Assembly: GCA_013002225.1 (NCBI GenBank)
Contig: JABDKL010000022.1
Span: 1 to 64,000 of the forward strand
Length of the DNA stretch: 64,000 bases
Reading direction: 5' to 3'
Origin: Winogradskyella sp.
Lineage (GTDB): Bacteria > Bacteroidota > Bacteroidia > Flavobacteriales > Flavobacteriaceae
In this document: one piece after another, positions 24,536 to 33,893 of the stretch
Layout: each line of letters starts with the position of its first letter
How positions within the stretch are numbered: position 1 is the first letter of the stretch
The notes under the pieces: generated by a model
Told to the model about the DNA's origin: nothing
The model's input: the letters and a program-made list of their open reading frames with translations, nothing else
Database searches by the model: none
Made by a program: the position numbers and the translations under genes

Positions 24536-26962
24536 TTATCGCAATTCAGCGTTCAATTTATTTTCAAAATTAAATTGTAGTTTAGACATAATCTTATCAA
24601 TTTGTTTATCCGTGAGTGTTTTATTCTCATCTTGTAAAGTAAAACTTATAGCATAACTCTTTTTACCATCTGGTAAGTTTTTACCTTCGTAAACATCAAA
24701 AAGATTTACATTTTTAAGCAATTGCTTTTCGGTTTGATTAGCAATTGTATAAATTTCATCAAAAGAAACCGAATTGTCTAAAAGCAACGCAAAATCTCTT
24801 TTAACTTCAGGATATTTAGAGATTTCACTAAACTTTACTTTATTGTGTTTGGCCAATTCAACAACATTATCCCAGTTAAAATCTGCATACAATACGTTTT
24901 GAGAAATTCCGAAGTGTTTTAAAACGGATTTCTTTACCAAGCCGAAATTTACTAGGGATTTCTTTCCTACCGTAAAGCTCATACCTTCGCTTAGGATGTC
25001 AAGTTTTACAGGTGCTGATTTAAAACGACTTAATCCTAATCGTTCAAGAATAGATCCTATAATTCCTTTTACATAGAAGAAATCACTTGGCTTTGCTTCA
25101 GAATTCCAGCGATTTTCATTTTTAACACCAGTTACAAATAAGGCAAGATGTTTTTGTTCTACTCTATTATCTGAGTACTGATGATATGTTTTACCAAACT
25201 CAAACAATTTCAGGTTGTCACGCTTTCTATTGATATTATGAGAAACTGCTTCTAAACCAGAGAACATCAAAGATTGACGCATGACTTCTAAATCATTACT
25301 TAGTGGGTTAAGCATCGTAACATTCTGCTCTTCATTTAGCTGATCACTTAAATTAGTGTATTTTGGTGAGGTAAGTGAATTCGCCATGATTTCATAAAAG
25401 CCCTGAGCTGCCAGTTGATTTCCAACAACATTCTGAAGTTTATAATCTTCAAACTTCGAAGAATTAGAAATTGATGCATTAAGTTTTTCTGTTGTCCCAA
25501 TATTATTGTAGCCATAAACCCGAAGCACTTCTTCTATAATATCGGCTTCACGTTGCACATCATTTCTGTAGGCAGGCACAGTTAGACCAAGGCCAGCTTC
25601 TGTAACATTATTAACTTTAATTTCTAAGGAGGTAAGAATACTCTTTATAGTTTCTCTTGGAATCTCTTCACCAATGAGTTTTTTTGCATTATCAAAGCTC
25701 AGTCGAACTTCAAAGTCCTTTATTTTATTTTGATATGCGTCTGAAATATCACTGGTTATTTCACCATCTGCAATTTCAGTTATTAACAAAGCAGCACGCT
25801 TAAGAGCATATTCTGTAATATTAGGATCAATTCCTCTCTCAAACCTAAACGAAGCATCGGTATTTAGATTATGGCGTTTTGCTGTCTTCCTTATACTTAC
25901 TGGATTAAAATAGGCGCTTTCTAAAAAGATATTGACGGTATTTTCTGTAACTCCAGAATCAATACCACCCAAAACCCCTGCCATACACATTGGTTTTTCG
26001 CCATCACAAATCATTAAATCTTCTTCATGTAATTCTCGAACAATCCCATCTAAGGTTGTGAATTTTGTGCCTGATTTACAGGTTCTTATCTCAATTTTAT
26101 TGCCACTTATTTTATTGGCATCAAACGCATGTAATGGTTGTCCCAATTCATGTAGCACATAATTTGTTGCATCTACAATATTATTGATAGGGCTTAAGCC
26201 TATCGATTTTAAACGATGTTGTAACCAATCTGGAGATGATTTTACTTTAACCCCAGAAATTGTTACCCCACAGTATCGAGGACACTTCTCTTTATTTATG
26301 ACTTCAACATCCACCTTTAAGGATCTGGCATCCACATGAAATGCACTTACGGAAGGTGTAATTAACTCAATAGCCATCTCTTTTTGTAACAATCCAGCTT
26401 TTAGATCACGTGCCACCCCAAAATGACTCATGGCATCGGCTCGGTTTGGTGTCAGGCCAATTTCAAACACTTCATCATTTTCAATTTCAAACACTTCAGA
26501 AGCAGGTGTTCCAACTTTTAATTTAGAATCCAGGACCATTATTCCATCATGGGATTCACCTAATCCAAGTTCATCTTCAGCACATATCATTCCATGACTT
26601 TCTTCACCACGAATTTTACCCTTCTTTATTTTCCAGGCTTCACCTTCATCCGTATACAAAACACATCCAATAGTTGCTACCGGAACCTTTTGTCCAGAAG
26701 CGACATTTGGTGCACCACATACAATTTGAACAGGTGCTTCAGCGCCTATATCCACAGTAGTAATTTTTAATCGGTCGGCATTTGGATGTTGCTCACATGT
26801 TAATACCTCACCAATAACAATACCCTTTAAGCCACCTTTTACGGATTCGTAAGGTTCAATACCTTCTATTTCTAGGCCAAGATCGGTAAGTAGTTCTCCC
26901 GTTTTCTCAGCACTCCAATCTATATTAATAAACTGTTTTAACCAGTTGTAAGAAATCTTCAT
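24536..26962 (-). CDS. pheT: Phenylalanine-tRNA ligase beta subunit
   Basis: 808 aa, full length. Domain order: N-terminal core (MKISYNWLKQFINIDW), EMAP-like tRNA-binding OB fold (about 42-150, with HPNADRLKITTVDIG), the B3/B4 editing domain (about 210-390), B5 (about 400-480), catalytic-like core, and the FDX-ACB domain at the C-terminus (from about 710, KYPEVKRDFALLLD). The alpha subunit pheS is not in the window. Monocistronic, with a good promoter at 26983-26990. Confidence 0.97.
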   Translation of the reverse strand: MKISYNWLKQFINIDWSAEKTGELLTDLGLEIEGIEPYESVKGGLKGIVIGEVLTCEQHPNADRLKITTVDIGAEAPVQIVCGAPNVASGQKVPVATIGCVLYTDEGEAWKIKKGKIRGEESHGMICAEDELGLGESHDGIMVLDSKLKVGTPASEVFEIENDEVFEIGLTPNRADAMSHFGVARDLKAGLLQKEMAIELITPSVSAFHVDARSLKVDVEVINKEKCPRYCGVTISGVKVKSSPDWLQHRLKSIGLSPINNIVDATNYVLHELGQPLHAFDANKISGNKIEIRTCKSGTKFTTLDGIVRELHEEDLMICDGEKPMCMAGVLGGIDSGVTENTVNIFLESAYFNPVSIRKTAKRHNLNTDASFRFERGIDPNITEYALKRAALLITEIADGEITSDISDAYQNKIKDFEVRLSFDNAKKLIGEEIPRETIKSILTSLEIKVNNVTEAGLGLTVPAYRNDVQREADIIEEVLRVYGYNNIGTTEKLNASISNSSKFEDYKLQNVVGNQLAAQGFYEIMANSLTSPKYTNLSDQLNEEQNVTMLNPLSNDLEVMRQSLMFSGLEAVSHNINRKRDNLKLFEFGKTYHQYSDNRVEQKHLALFVTGVKNENRWNSEAKPSDFFYVKGIIGSILERLGLSRFKSAPVKLDILSEGMSFTVGKKSLVNFGLVKKSVLKHFGISQNVLYADFNWDNVVELAKHNKVKFSEISKYPEVKRDFALLLDNSVSFDEIYTIANQTEKQLLKNVNLFDVYEGKNLPDGKKSYAISFTLQDENKTLTDKQIDKIMSKLQFNFENKLNAELR

Positions 26963-26982
26963 ATGTCAGTTAAATGAAGGTG

Positions 26983-26990
26983 CAAAGATA
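26983..26990 (-). promoter_or_regulatory. Promoter -7 box of pheT
   Basis: TATCTTTG on the minus strand (26990-26983), an exact TAnnTTTG box 21 bases before the ATG. The -33 region has no good TTG. No T-box or leader peptide fits the short leader. Confidence 0.6.
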
Positions 26991-27078
26991 ACAATAGTAC
27001 ATTTCTAATGAAAAGGTACTACACTTTTTTATGTAATGACAATGTTTTAATTTCGGACCCAGTTAAATAGTAGTAGTT

Positions 27079-28299
27079 ATGAAAAATAATATTGTGATCG
27101 TTTTAGTCATTTTTTTGTTCAATTGTAATTCTGAAAAAAAGAATGTACAATTAAAAAATGGTTCTTATAGAGCTGTATTATACGTCCAGGACAATAAAGA
27201 GTTACCCTTTGTTTTTGATGTAAACTCACCAACAGAATTAACTATTTATAATGCAGATGAGACTATTAAAGTTGATGAAATTGAATATAGAAATGACTCA
27301 GTATTTATTAAAGCACCTGTATTTGAGGGATATATAGCTGCAGTTATTAAGGATGGAAACCTTAGTGGTAATTTTATAAAGGAAAGTTTGGGGCGAGTTG
27401 TTCCGTTCTCCGCAGAATTTGACACTAATGAGCGATTTAAAATAGATTCACATACTGCCAAAGATATATCCGGAACTTGGGAGGCTGTTTTTAGTAAAGG
27501 GATAGAAGGTGATGAATATATAGCTAAAGGTATTTTTAAACAAGCAGGACAGAAAGTAGAAGGTACATTTAGAACCACAACGGGCGATTATAGATATTTG
27601 GAAGGGGTGATGAATGGTGACCAACTAAAATTATCTACGTTTGATGGGGCCCACGCCTTTTTATTTACTGCAGAAGTTTCCGATTCTACTATGGAGGGTA
27701 CTTTTTATTCTGGTAACCATTGGAAAGAGCCTTTTGTGGCTAAGCGCAATGCAGCATTTGAATTACCAAATCCGGAAGACCTTACTTTTTTAAAAGAAGG
27801 ATATGATGGTTTAGAATTTTCTTTTCCAGATGAAGACGGTAATAGTGTATCATTAAGTGACCAACGATTCAAAAATAAAGTTGTTGTTGTTCAGATTATG
27901 GGGACTTGGTGCCCGAACTGTTTAGATGAAAGTAAATATTACACAAAATTTTATGAGGCTAATGCCGAGCGCGGTTTCGAAATAGTTGCACTGGCTTTTG
28001 AATATGCCAAGACCGAGGAAAAGGCATTTAATAGCATCAATAGACTAAGAGATAAGTTAAATATTGCATACCCTATACTTTTGGCGCAATACGGTACTTC
28101 TGATAAAGCAAAAGCACAAGAGAAATTACCAATGCTTAATCATGTGCTTTCGTATCCAACTTCTATATTTATCGATAAAACTGGTAAAGTCCGAAAAATA
28201 CATACTGGATTTAATGGTCCAGCTACAGGCGAAAAGTTTGTTGAATTTAAAAAGGAATTTGAAGCATTTGTGGGTGAGTTATTGGCTGAGCCAAATTAA
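27079..28299 (+). CDS. TlpA-like thioredoxin-fold lipoprotein
   Basis: 406 aa. Lipoprotein signal ending FNCN. The first 230 residues form a beta-rich N-terminal domain of the kind seen before TlpA domains in Bacteroidota. From about 250 the thioredoxin fold has VVQIMGTWCPNC with the redox pair Cys278/Cys281 and a late cis-Pro segment VLSYPTSIFIDKTG. It should act as an envelope disulfide reductase or peroxiredoxin-like protein. The 3' end overlaps convergent atoE by four bases. The partner substrate is unknown. Confidence 0.85.
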   Translation: MKNNIVIVLVIFLFNCNSEKKNVQLKNGSYRAVLYVQDNKELPFVFDVNSPTELTIYNADETIKVDEIEYRNDSVFIKAPVFEGYIAAVIKDGNLSGNFIKESLGRVVPFSAEFDTNERFKIDSHTAKDISGTWEAVFSKGIEGDEYIAKGIFKQAGQKVEGTFRTTTGDYRYLEGVMNGDQLKLSTFDGAHAFLFTAEVSDSTMEGTFYSGNHWKEPFVAKRNAAFELPNPEDLTFLKEGYDGLEFSFPDEDGNSVSLSDQRFKNKVVVVQIMGTWCPNCLDESKYYTKFYEANAERGFEIVALAFEYAKTEEKAFNSINRLRDKLNIAYPILLAQYGTSDKAKAQEKLPMLNHVLSYPTSIFIDKTGKVRKIHTGFNGPATGEKFVEFKKEFEAFVGELLAEPN

Positions 28300-29690
28300 T
28301 ATGGTATGTAAATTACCATTAAAGCCTGAATTATAAATAATACCACAAAAGGAATAAATAGATACCCAACAACATCTCTTGCTTGTATTTTAAGGCCCTT
28401 GCCCATCACTGGGAATACTATAAGTAAAAAGAAAGGCTGCAATAAATTGCTTAGACTTTCTCCATATGCTACTGACATAGATGCTCTGGCAATCATAGCT
28501 GCCGTTTGCGAAGTAGTAGCATTAGTGCTTATTTCTTGAACCATGTTAATAATACTCGGTCCTATCACTGCGAACTCTCCACCTGCGGATGGAATCGCAA
28601 AATTAATTACTCCACCAGTGAGGTAAGAGATAAACGCGTAGGACTCTGGTGTTGCGATTGACACTAGAACATTACTGATTTTTTCGCCGAGTCCTGAAGT
28701 CATCATTATTCCCATTATGCCAGCATAAAAAGGGTATTGGAATAAAATGCCAGAAATGTTAGAACATGCACGTTTCATGGCAATACTATAGCGCATAGGT
28801 GTTATGTGCAATAGCATACCGGCAATTAGAAATATAAAAATCATGATATTAAAATTAAGGTCGAAACCTTTAGTAATAAAATGATAAATGATATAGATTA
28901 CTCCTAAGGAGGCTACTCCTATTTGTAGCCAACCAGAATTGTTTAACTTATCAGAAACTGCTTTGTATGGAAGTTTATAGGATAGGGCTTCTTTTTTTAC
29001 CGAAACTTCTTCCTCGTCAAATTTAATTTGTAAGTCTTTTAATTCTTTGCCAGTAAAGGTTTTAGGAATTAAGGCCCAAATCAAAAAAGGCGCTACAATA
29101 ACAAATAAAACTATCATTGCAAGGTTTAGACTTGAGCCCAGAGTGTAACTTGTAGAGATTGTCTCTATAAGTACGCCACTTTCAATTAAAAAATTATTAT
29201 CGGTATTTAACAGAAGTGCAATAGAACTCGATAAGCCACAAACCCATCCGTTAAAAGAAAAATACACACAAGCCACCAAAAACGGATAGTGAATTCCTTT
29301 AGTACGCATAGCTAATTCACGTCCTAATATCGCCGTGACGACTACCATTCCAAAGCTTATTAATGAAATTAATGAGCCAAACGCTATAATTATTATATAA
29401 ACCTGTGTTGGAGTTTTAATCCATTGTGCTAATTGGTCTATTCCCTTTTTTATTGGTGAAGATTGTGCTATGCAATAAGCAGTGATAATGATTAATACTA
29501 TTTGCATACCAAAGGATAGAAGATTCCAAAAGCCACTATACCAACCTTCTAAAATTTGTAAGGGCTCACTATTGGTAAAACTTATAGCAAAAATTGCAGT
29601 CAATAGTGTTAGGAGTAATGCAAATACATAAGCACTGGGCATGTACTTTGTAAAAGCATCCGTAAATTTCTGACCGAGTTTGGTAATCAT
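28296..29690 (-). CDS. AtoE-like short-chain fatty acid transporter family permease
   Basis: 464 aa, about 12 membrane helices. The opening GQKFTDAFTKYMPSAYVFAL, the central SLISFGMVVVTAILGRELA, and the late AIPSAGGEFAVIGPSI and RASMSVAYGESLSNLLQPFF agree with the TIGR00366/AtoE family of inner-membrane carriers for short-chain fatty acids such as acetoacetate or butyrate. Monocistronic. The exact substrate is not readable from sequence. Confidence 0.88.
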   Translation of the reverse strand: MITKLGQKFTDAFTKYMPSAYVFALLLTLLTAIFAISFTNSEPLQILEGWYSGFWNLLSFGMQIVLIIITAYCIAQSSPIKKGIDQLAQWIKTPTQVYIIIIAFGSLISLISFGMVVVTAILGRELAMRTKGIHYPFLVACVYFSFNGWVCGLSSSIALLLNTDNNFLIESGVLIETISTSYTLGSSLNLAMIVLFVIVAPFLIWALIPKTFTGKELKDLQIKFDEEEVSVKKEALSYKLPYKAVSDKLNNSGWLQIGVASLGVIYIIYHFITKGFDLNFNIMIFIFLIAGMLLHITPMRYSIAMKRACSNISGILFQYPFYAGIMGIMMTSGLGEKISNVLVSIATPESYAFISYLTGGVINFAIPSAGGEFAVIGPSIINMVQEISTNATTSQTAAMIARASMSVAYGESLSNLLQPFFLLIVFPVMGKGLKIQARDVVGYLFIPFVVLFIIQALMVIYIPY

Positions 29691-29800
29691 ACTTCTATTA
29701 ATTTGAATTTTAAAAGCGCTTGGAATTATACTTTGCTGTTACTTAATGAAATGCGATAAGATATAAATCGTACAAGTCAAACTTACCTGAGCTTCTGCTT

Positions 29801-29808
29801 TACATTTG
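29801..29808 (+). promoter_or_regulatory. Promoter -7 box of the yqaE-like operon
   Basis: TACATTTG is an exact TAnnTTTG box, 23 bases before the ATG of the small membrane protein. No good -33 TTG. Confidence 0.6.
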
Positions 29809-29831
29809 TATCGAACCAAAAACAATATATT

Positions 29832-29984
29832 ATGTCATTATTAACAATTATACTAAATATTTTATTACCACCATTAGCTGTATTTCTAAAACACGGATTG
29901 GGAACCACATTTTTAATTAGTGTATTATTAACGTTGTTGGCCTGGTTGCCAGGAGTTATTCACGCATTTTTAGTTAACGGATAG
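29832..29984 (+). CDS. YqaE/Pmp3 family small membrane protein
   Basis: 50 aa. Two hydrophobic helices around the conserved turn: LLPPLAVFLKHGLG (family: PPxAVxxxxG) then LLTLLAWLPGVIHAF (family: LxxxxxxPGxxHAxxV). This UPF0057/Pmp3 family is linked in yeast and plants to membrane potential and salt or cold stress; in bacteria the role is unclear. It stands two bases before a GTG-started NAD(P)-binding gene and has a promoter at 29801-29808, so it is the first gene of a small operon. Easily missed because of its length. Confidence 0.88.
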   Translation: MSLLTIILNILLPPLAVFLKHGLGTTFLISVLLTLLAWLPGVIHAFLVNG

Positions 29985-29986
29985 GA

Positions 29987-30628
29987 GTGGAAAACGTATT
30001 AGTAGCAGGTGCCAATGGCACAACCGGAAAAAAAATAGTAAGATTATTAAGTTCCTCTCAATATTTTAACCCTATAGCGATGGTTAGAAAAGAAGAACAG
30101 ATAGAACAGTTTAAAGATAAAGGCGTTGATACTGTTTTGGCAGATTTAACTGAGGATTTAACACACGCTGTCAAGAATATTGATAAGGTAATCTTTGCAG
30201 CTGGGTCTGGCGGTAAGAAGGTGGTCGAAGTAGATCAGGAAGGTGCTAAACGCTTAATGGCAGTTTCAAAAATGGCTAACATTAATCGCTTTGTTATGTT
30301 AAGTTCTATGGGTGCAGATAATCCGGAAGCTGTAGATGATTTACAAGATTACATGAAGGCTAAGCATAATGCAGACGAGCATCTTAAAGACAGCGGACTT
30401 AAATACACAATTATTAGACCTGGAACATTAAATAACAACGATGGTAAGGGGAAAATTGAATTAAAAGAAAAATTGAATAAGCAAGGCGAAATAAGTCGGG
30501 CAGATGTTGCTCAAACGCTAGTCAGGGCATTACATGATGATGCACCAACTAATGTAACTTTCGAAATCTTAGAAGGTGATACATTGATTGGAAAAGCTTT
30601 AAATGAACTCAACGTAACGGTTAGTTAG
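29987..30628 (+). CDS. NAD(P)H-binding SDR-like protein (YwnB/atypical SDR type)
   Basis: 213 aa. The Rossmann opening VLVAGANGTTGKKIVRLL contains the GxxGxxG loop. RFVMLSSMGADNP and YTIIRPGTL are typical of the NmrA/SDR_a5 group of NAD(P)-binding proteins. GTG start at 29987, two bases after the stop of the yqaE-like gene; the GGAG overlapping that stop could serve as a ribosome site. Stress sensing or a reductase of unknown substrate is the family range. The DJ-1/PfpI gene follows 70 bases later. Confidence 0.87.
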   Translation: MENVLVAGANGTTGKKIVRLLSSSQYFNPIAMVRKEEQIEQFKDKGVDTVLADLTEDLTHAVKNIDKVIFAAGSGGKKVVEVDQEGAKRLMAVSKMANINRFVMLSSMGADNPEAVDDLQDYMKAKHNADEHLKDSGLKYTIIRPGTLNNNDGKGKIELKEKLNKQGEISRADVAQTLVRALHDDAPTNVTFEILEGDTLIGKALNELNVTVS

Positions 30629-30698
30629 GCTTTGCCTAGGTTATAAATTGAGGATGAAAGATTGATTAAAGTTTAATTGAAATTACAAAAAAAGAATA

Positions 30699-31259
30699 AT
30701 GGAAAATTTAAATAAAAAAACAGTTGCAATATTAGCAACAAATGGTTTTGAAGAAAGTGAATTAAGAGAACCTAAAAAGGCGTTGGAAGAGGCTGGAGCA
30801 GATGTACATATTGTATCGTTGGAATCTGGTGAAATAAAAGCCTGGAATGATGGAAATTGGAGTAATTCTTATACAGTTGATAAAACACTTAGTGAAGTAA
30901 ATCAAAAAGATTACAATGCCTTAGTTTTACCAGGTGGTCAAATTAATCCGGATGTTCTGAGAGCCAATGAAAATGCAGTATCATTCGTGAGGTCATTTTT
31001 TGAAGCTCATAAGCCTGTAGCCGCCATATGCCATGCGCCATGGTTATTAGCAGAAGCAGGAGTTGTTAAAGGAAGAAAAATAACTTCTTATAATTCTATA
31101 AAAACTGATATGATTAATGCTGGAGCCAATTGGGTTGATGAAGAAGTTGTTGTAGATGAGGGGCTTGTTACAAGTAGAAATCCAGGTGATCTACCTGCGT
31201 TTAATTCAAAGCTAGTAGAAGAGGTTTACGAAGGTAAACATGAGGAACAAACCGCATAA
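30699..31259 (+). CDS. DJ-1/PfpI family protein (type 1 glutamine amidotransferase-like, YhbO/PfpI type)
   Basis: 186 aa. The nucleophile elbow is VAAICHAPWLL with Cys111. Further family marks are GFEESELREPKKAL with its Glu, LVLPGGQINPD, and the closing TSRNPGDLPAF. PfpI/YhbO-type proteins are reported as proteases or protein and nucleotide deglycases acting under stress. With the YqaE and SDR genes upstream it forms a plausible stress-response run. A strong terminator follows 24 bases after the stop. Confidence 0.9.
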   Translation: MENLNKKTVAILATNGFEESELREPKKALEEAGADVHIVSLESGEIKAWNDGNWSNSYTVDKTLSEVNQKDYNALVLPGGQINPDVLRANENAVSFVRSFFEAHKPVAAICHAPWLLAEAGVVKGRKITSYNSIKTDMINAGANWVDEEVVVDEGLVTSRNPGDLPAFNSKLVEEVYEGKHEEQTA

Positions 31260-31283
31260 TACTTTCAAGACTATAAAAATTTT

Positions 31284-31312
31284 AAAGAGATGAATTTCAT
31301 CTCTTTTTTTTT
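31284..31312 (+). terminator. Intrinsic terminator after the PfpI-like gene
   Basis: 10-bp perfect stem (31284-31293 with 31297-31306), three-base loop, then an uninterrupted T-run to 31312. Ends the yqaE-SDR-PfpI transcript. Confidence 0.88.
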
Positions 31313-31344
31313 GCGATGACCTATTGTAAGTAATGAGCGGTCAA

Positions 31345-31619
31345 TAATTTTAAATTAATAAGCCTAAAACGGTGCAAAAATTTCGATTATAAAATTATAG
31401 GCATGATAAACTTATCGGCATATTTTTATATTCTCCTTCATTCTTAATATTTAGTTAATTAACAATTAGACAAAATTCTTTAACATGTTCATAACAGCTC
31501 CGTTTTTAAAAACGGTCTAATTTGTTGTGGGTGTTTGATAGTTAAGTAGAATCATCATCAAAACACGTTTAGTATTGTTTTGGAAGGTCTGATCTTTGTT
31601 GGTGGTCGGGCCTTTTTTT
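31345..31619 (+). ncRNA. Candidate small RNA with three stacked hairpins and its own terminator
   Basis: The 360-base stretch after the previous terminator has no coding frame of substance. On the plus strand it shows a 16-base perfect palindrome (31500-31515), a 7-bp hairpin CAAAACA/TGTTTTG (31559-31565 with 31576-31582), and a terminator hairpin at 31584-31614 followed by T's. No plus-strand gene begins before 33894, and the flanking recG is on the other strand, so this terminator has no coding gene to serve. A promoter-like TTG (31324-31326), 18 bases, TAATTTTA (31345-31352) could start a transcript near 31358. The 5' end is uncertain. The region given starts at that box. Confidence 0.4.
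31584..31619 (+). terminator. Intrinsic terminator of the intergenic candidate RNA
   Basis: AAGGTCTGA (31584-31592) pairs with TCGGGCCTT (31606-31614), with two G-U pairs and a 13-base loop, followed by T's to 31619. The T-run lies only on the plus-strand side, so it does not end recG. Confidence 0.7.
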
Positions 31620-31671
31620 GAGGTTTTTGTCCCTTTGATTAATACCAGTAATTTCAGGAAGATTTAACGAA

Positions 31672-33774
31672 TTAACTAATATAATTCCAAATATTGCGGT
31701 ACTTGCTCATTTGTCTGTAGGTGGATAAAATTACTTTATGCTCTGGCAAGGCTAAACTAGGATCTTGTTTTAGTACCGATTTAGCGAAATAACGCGCCTG
31801 TTCTAAAATAGCTTTGTCCTTAACAATGTCTGCAATTTTCAGGTTTAAAACACCACTTTGTTGCGTACCCATAATATCTCCTGGGCCTCGAAGTTTTAGA
31901 TCTACCTCAGCAATTTCAAATCCATCACTACTGCATACCATCGTTTCTAGTCGTGTTTTGCTATCCTTGCTTAATTTGTGGCTAGTCATTAGTATGCAAT
32001 AGCTTTGTTCTGCCCCACGACCAACACGGCCACGTAATTGATGTAGTTGAGATAAGCCAAAACGTTCGGCACTTTCTATAATCATAACTGACGCATTGGG
32101 TACGTTGACACCAACTTCAATTACTGTTGTGGCGACCATAATATTAGTTTCTCCTGTAGCAAAACGTTGCATCTCATAATCTTTGTCGGCTGCTTTCATT
32201 TTACCATGTACAATTGAGATTTGATATTCTGGTAAAGGAAATTCTCTTGAAATACTTTCATAGCCATCCATCAAATCTTTATAATCCATTTTTTCACTTT
32301 CCTGAATCAAAGGGTAAACAATATAAATCTGACGGCCTTTGGCAATCTCATCTTTCATGAACTTAAAAACTTTTAAGCGATTATTATCATAACGATGTAC
32401 AGTTTTAATAGGTTTCCTGCCAGCAGGTAATTCGTCAATAATCGAGATATCTAAATCGCCATAAACGGACATAGCCAATGTTCTTGGAATGGGCGTTGCA
32501 GTCATGACGAGGACATGTGGAGGAGAGGAATTTTTATGCCATAATTTACTTCTTTGTGCAACTCCAAAACGGTGTTGTTCGTCAATTATTGCGAGCCCTA
32601 AATTCTTAAATTTCACTTTATCTTCAAGTAGCGCATGCGTACCAATTAAGATCTGTAAAGCTCCATTTTCTAAGTTTTTATGGATAGCTCGTCTATCTGA
32701 AGTTTTACTTGAGCCTGTTAATAATGAAATACTGATATTAAGAGGTTTACACATCTCAAGTAATCCGTTGTAGTGCTGGACTGACAAAATTTCAGTCGGC
32801 GCCATTAAACAACATTGAAAACCATTGTCAAGACCTATGAGCATTGACATAAAGGCAACTATTGTTTTGCCAGAACCAACATCGCCCTGTAAAAGTCGAT
32901 TCATCTGTGCATTGCTCCCTAGATCATGTCTTATTTCTTTCAAAACACGCTTTTGAGCATTTGTCAATTCAAAGGGTAAATGGTTGTTATAAAAAGTTGT
33001 AAAATAATCTCCGACGTTGTCAAAAGGAAAGCCTTTAATCTTTGATTTATGAATAAGATTTTTTAAAATTAACTGTAGTTGAATATAAAATAATTCCTCA
33101 AATTTTAGTCTAAATTGTGATCGCGCTAAAAGCTCTGGCGTCTTTGGAAAATGAATATTTAATAGGGCATCGGATTTAGAAATTAACTTTAACTCATTTC
33201 TCACGGAATCAGAAAGAGTTTCAGCAAAACGTCCCTTCGTTTCTAAAAATAATTGTTGCATTATCTTAGTTAAAACACGATTAGATATGCCTTTGTTTGT
33301 TAGTTTTTCCGTTGAGGGGTATATAGCTTGCATGGCAGAACGTAAATTACTCTCGTGTTCTTCTTTTAACTCAATTTCTGGGTGAGGCATGCTATATTTA
33401 CCGCTAAACCAATTGGATCTTCCGAAAACAACATAGGATTTTCCAATTCTTAGGCTTTCTCTTATCCATTTTTGACCTCTAAACCAAACGAGCTCCATCA
33501 TACCTGTATCGTCTTTAAAGTCCGCGACCAAGCGTTTGCCACGTTTTTGAGCAACTTCTCTAAATCCGGTTAGCGTTCCAATTACCTGGACTTCTGCATT
33601 ATTACGTTGTAATTCATTAATAGTATAATAGCGTGTGCGATCGATGTAGCGATTAGGAAATAAATTAATGAGGTCCTGATAGGTGTGAATACCCAACTCT
33701 GATCGCAATAAATCAGCCCTATTTGGCCCTACGCCTTTAAGATAATCGATAGGAGTTTGTAAATTCGCGCTCAT
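31672..33774 (-). CDS. recG: ATP-dependent DNA helicase RecG
   Basis: 700 aa. N-terminal wedge domain (opening SANLQTPIDYLKGVGPNRAD, an OB fold at about 60-150), then superfamily 2 helicase motifs: Walker A LLQGDVGSGKTIVA, IIDEQHRFG (motif II, DEQH), TATPIPRT (motif III), and QLRGRVGRG (motif VI). Reverses stalled forks and processes recombination intermediates. The start was placed at the ATG at 33774, where family members begin; the frame runs upstream to a TTG at 33792. Monocistronic. Confidence 0.96.
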   Translation of the reverse strand: MSANLQTPIDYLKGVGPNRADLLRSELGIHTYQDLINLFPNRYIDRTRYYTINELQRNNAEVQVIGTLTGFREVAQKRGKRLVADFKDDTGMMELVWFRGQKWIRESLRIGKSYVVFGRSNWFSGKYSMPHPEIELKEEHESNLRSAMQAIYPSTEKLTNKGISNRVLTKIMQQLFLETKGRFAETLSDSVRNELKLISKSDALLNIHFPKTPELLARSQFRLKFEELFYIQLQLILKNLIHKSKIKGFPFDNVGDYFTTFYNNHLPFELTNAQKRVLKEIRHDLGSNAQMNRLLQGDVGSGKTIVAFMSMLIGLDNGFQCCLMAPTEILSVQHYNGLLEMCKPLNISISLLTGSSKTSDRRAIHKNLENGALQILIGTHALLEDKVKFKNLGLAIIDEQHRFGVAQRSKLWHKNSSPPHVLVMTATPIPRTLAMSVYGDLDISIIDELPAGRKPIKTVHRYDNNRLKVFKFMKDEIAKGRQIYIVYPLIQESEKMDYKDLMDGYESISREFPLPEYQISIVHGKMKAADKDYEMQRFATGETNIMVATTVIEVGVNVPNASVMIIESAERFGLSQLHQLRGRVGRGAEQSYCILMTSHKLSKDSKTRLETMVCSSDGFEIAEVDLKLRGPGDIMGTQQSGVLNLKIADIVKDKAILEQARYFAKSVLKQDPSLALPEHKVILSTYRQMSKYRNIWNYIS

Positions 33775-33791
33775 AGTTGCGAATTTACCCA

Positions 33792-33811
33792 ATTCCTTTT
33801 AAAAAAGGAAT
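33792..33811. repeat. Short perfect palindrome upstream of recG
   Basis: ATTCCTTTT (33792-33800), two A's, AAAAGGAAT (33803-33811), 18 bases before the recG ATG and 83 before the divergent M1 gene. It may be an operator or merely a low-complexity hairpin. Confidence 0.3.
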
Positions 33812-33836
33812 CTCTTAGTTATTTGGAATTTAGTTA

Positions 33837-33867
33837 TTGTGAATTGAGTATTGAATTGTTTATTTTG
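33837..33867 (+). promoter_or_regulatory. Possible promoter of the M1 aminopeptidase-patatin operon
   Basis: TTG at 33837-33839, 20 bases, TTATTTTG at 33860-33867 (seven of eight of TAnnTTTG). The ATG is 26 bases downstream. Confidence 0.4.
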
Positions 33868-33893
33868 GTCCCATTCTTGCTCAAATCTTATTT

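Noticed and set aside
29987..30628. Treating the SDR-like gene as starting at a later ATG
   Set aside because: The Rossmann motif begins four residues after the GTG; a later start would remove it.
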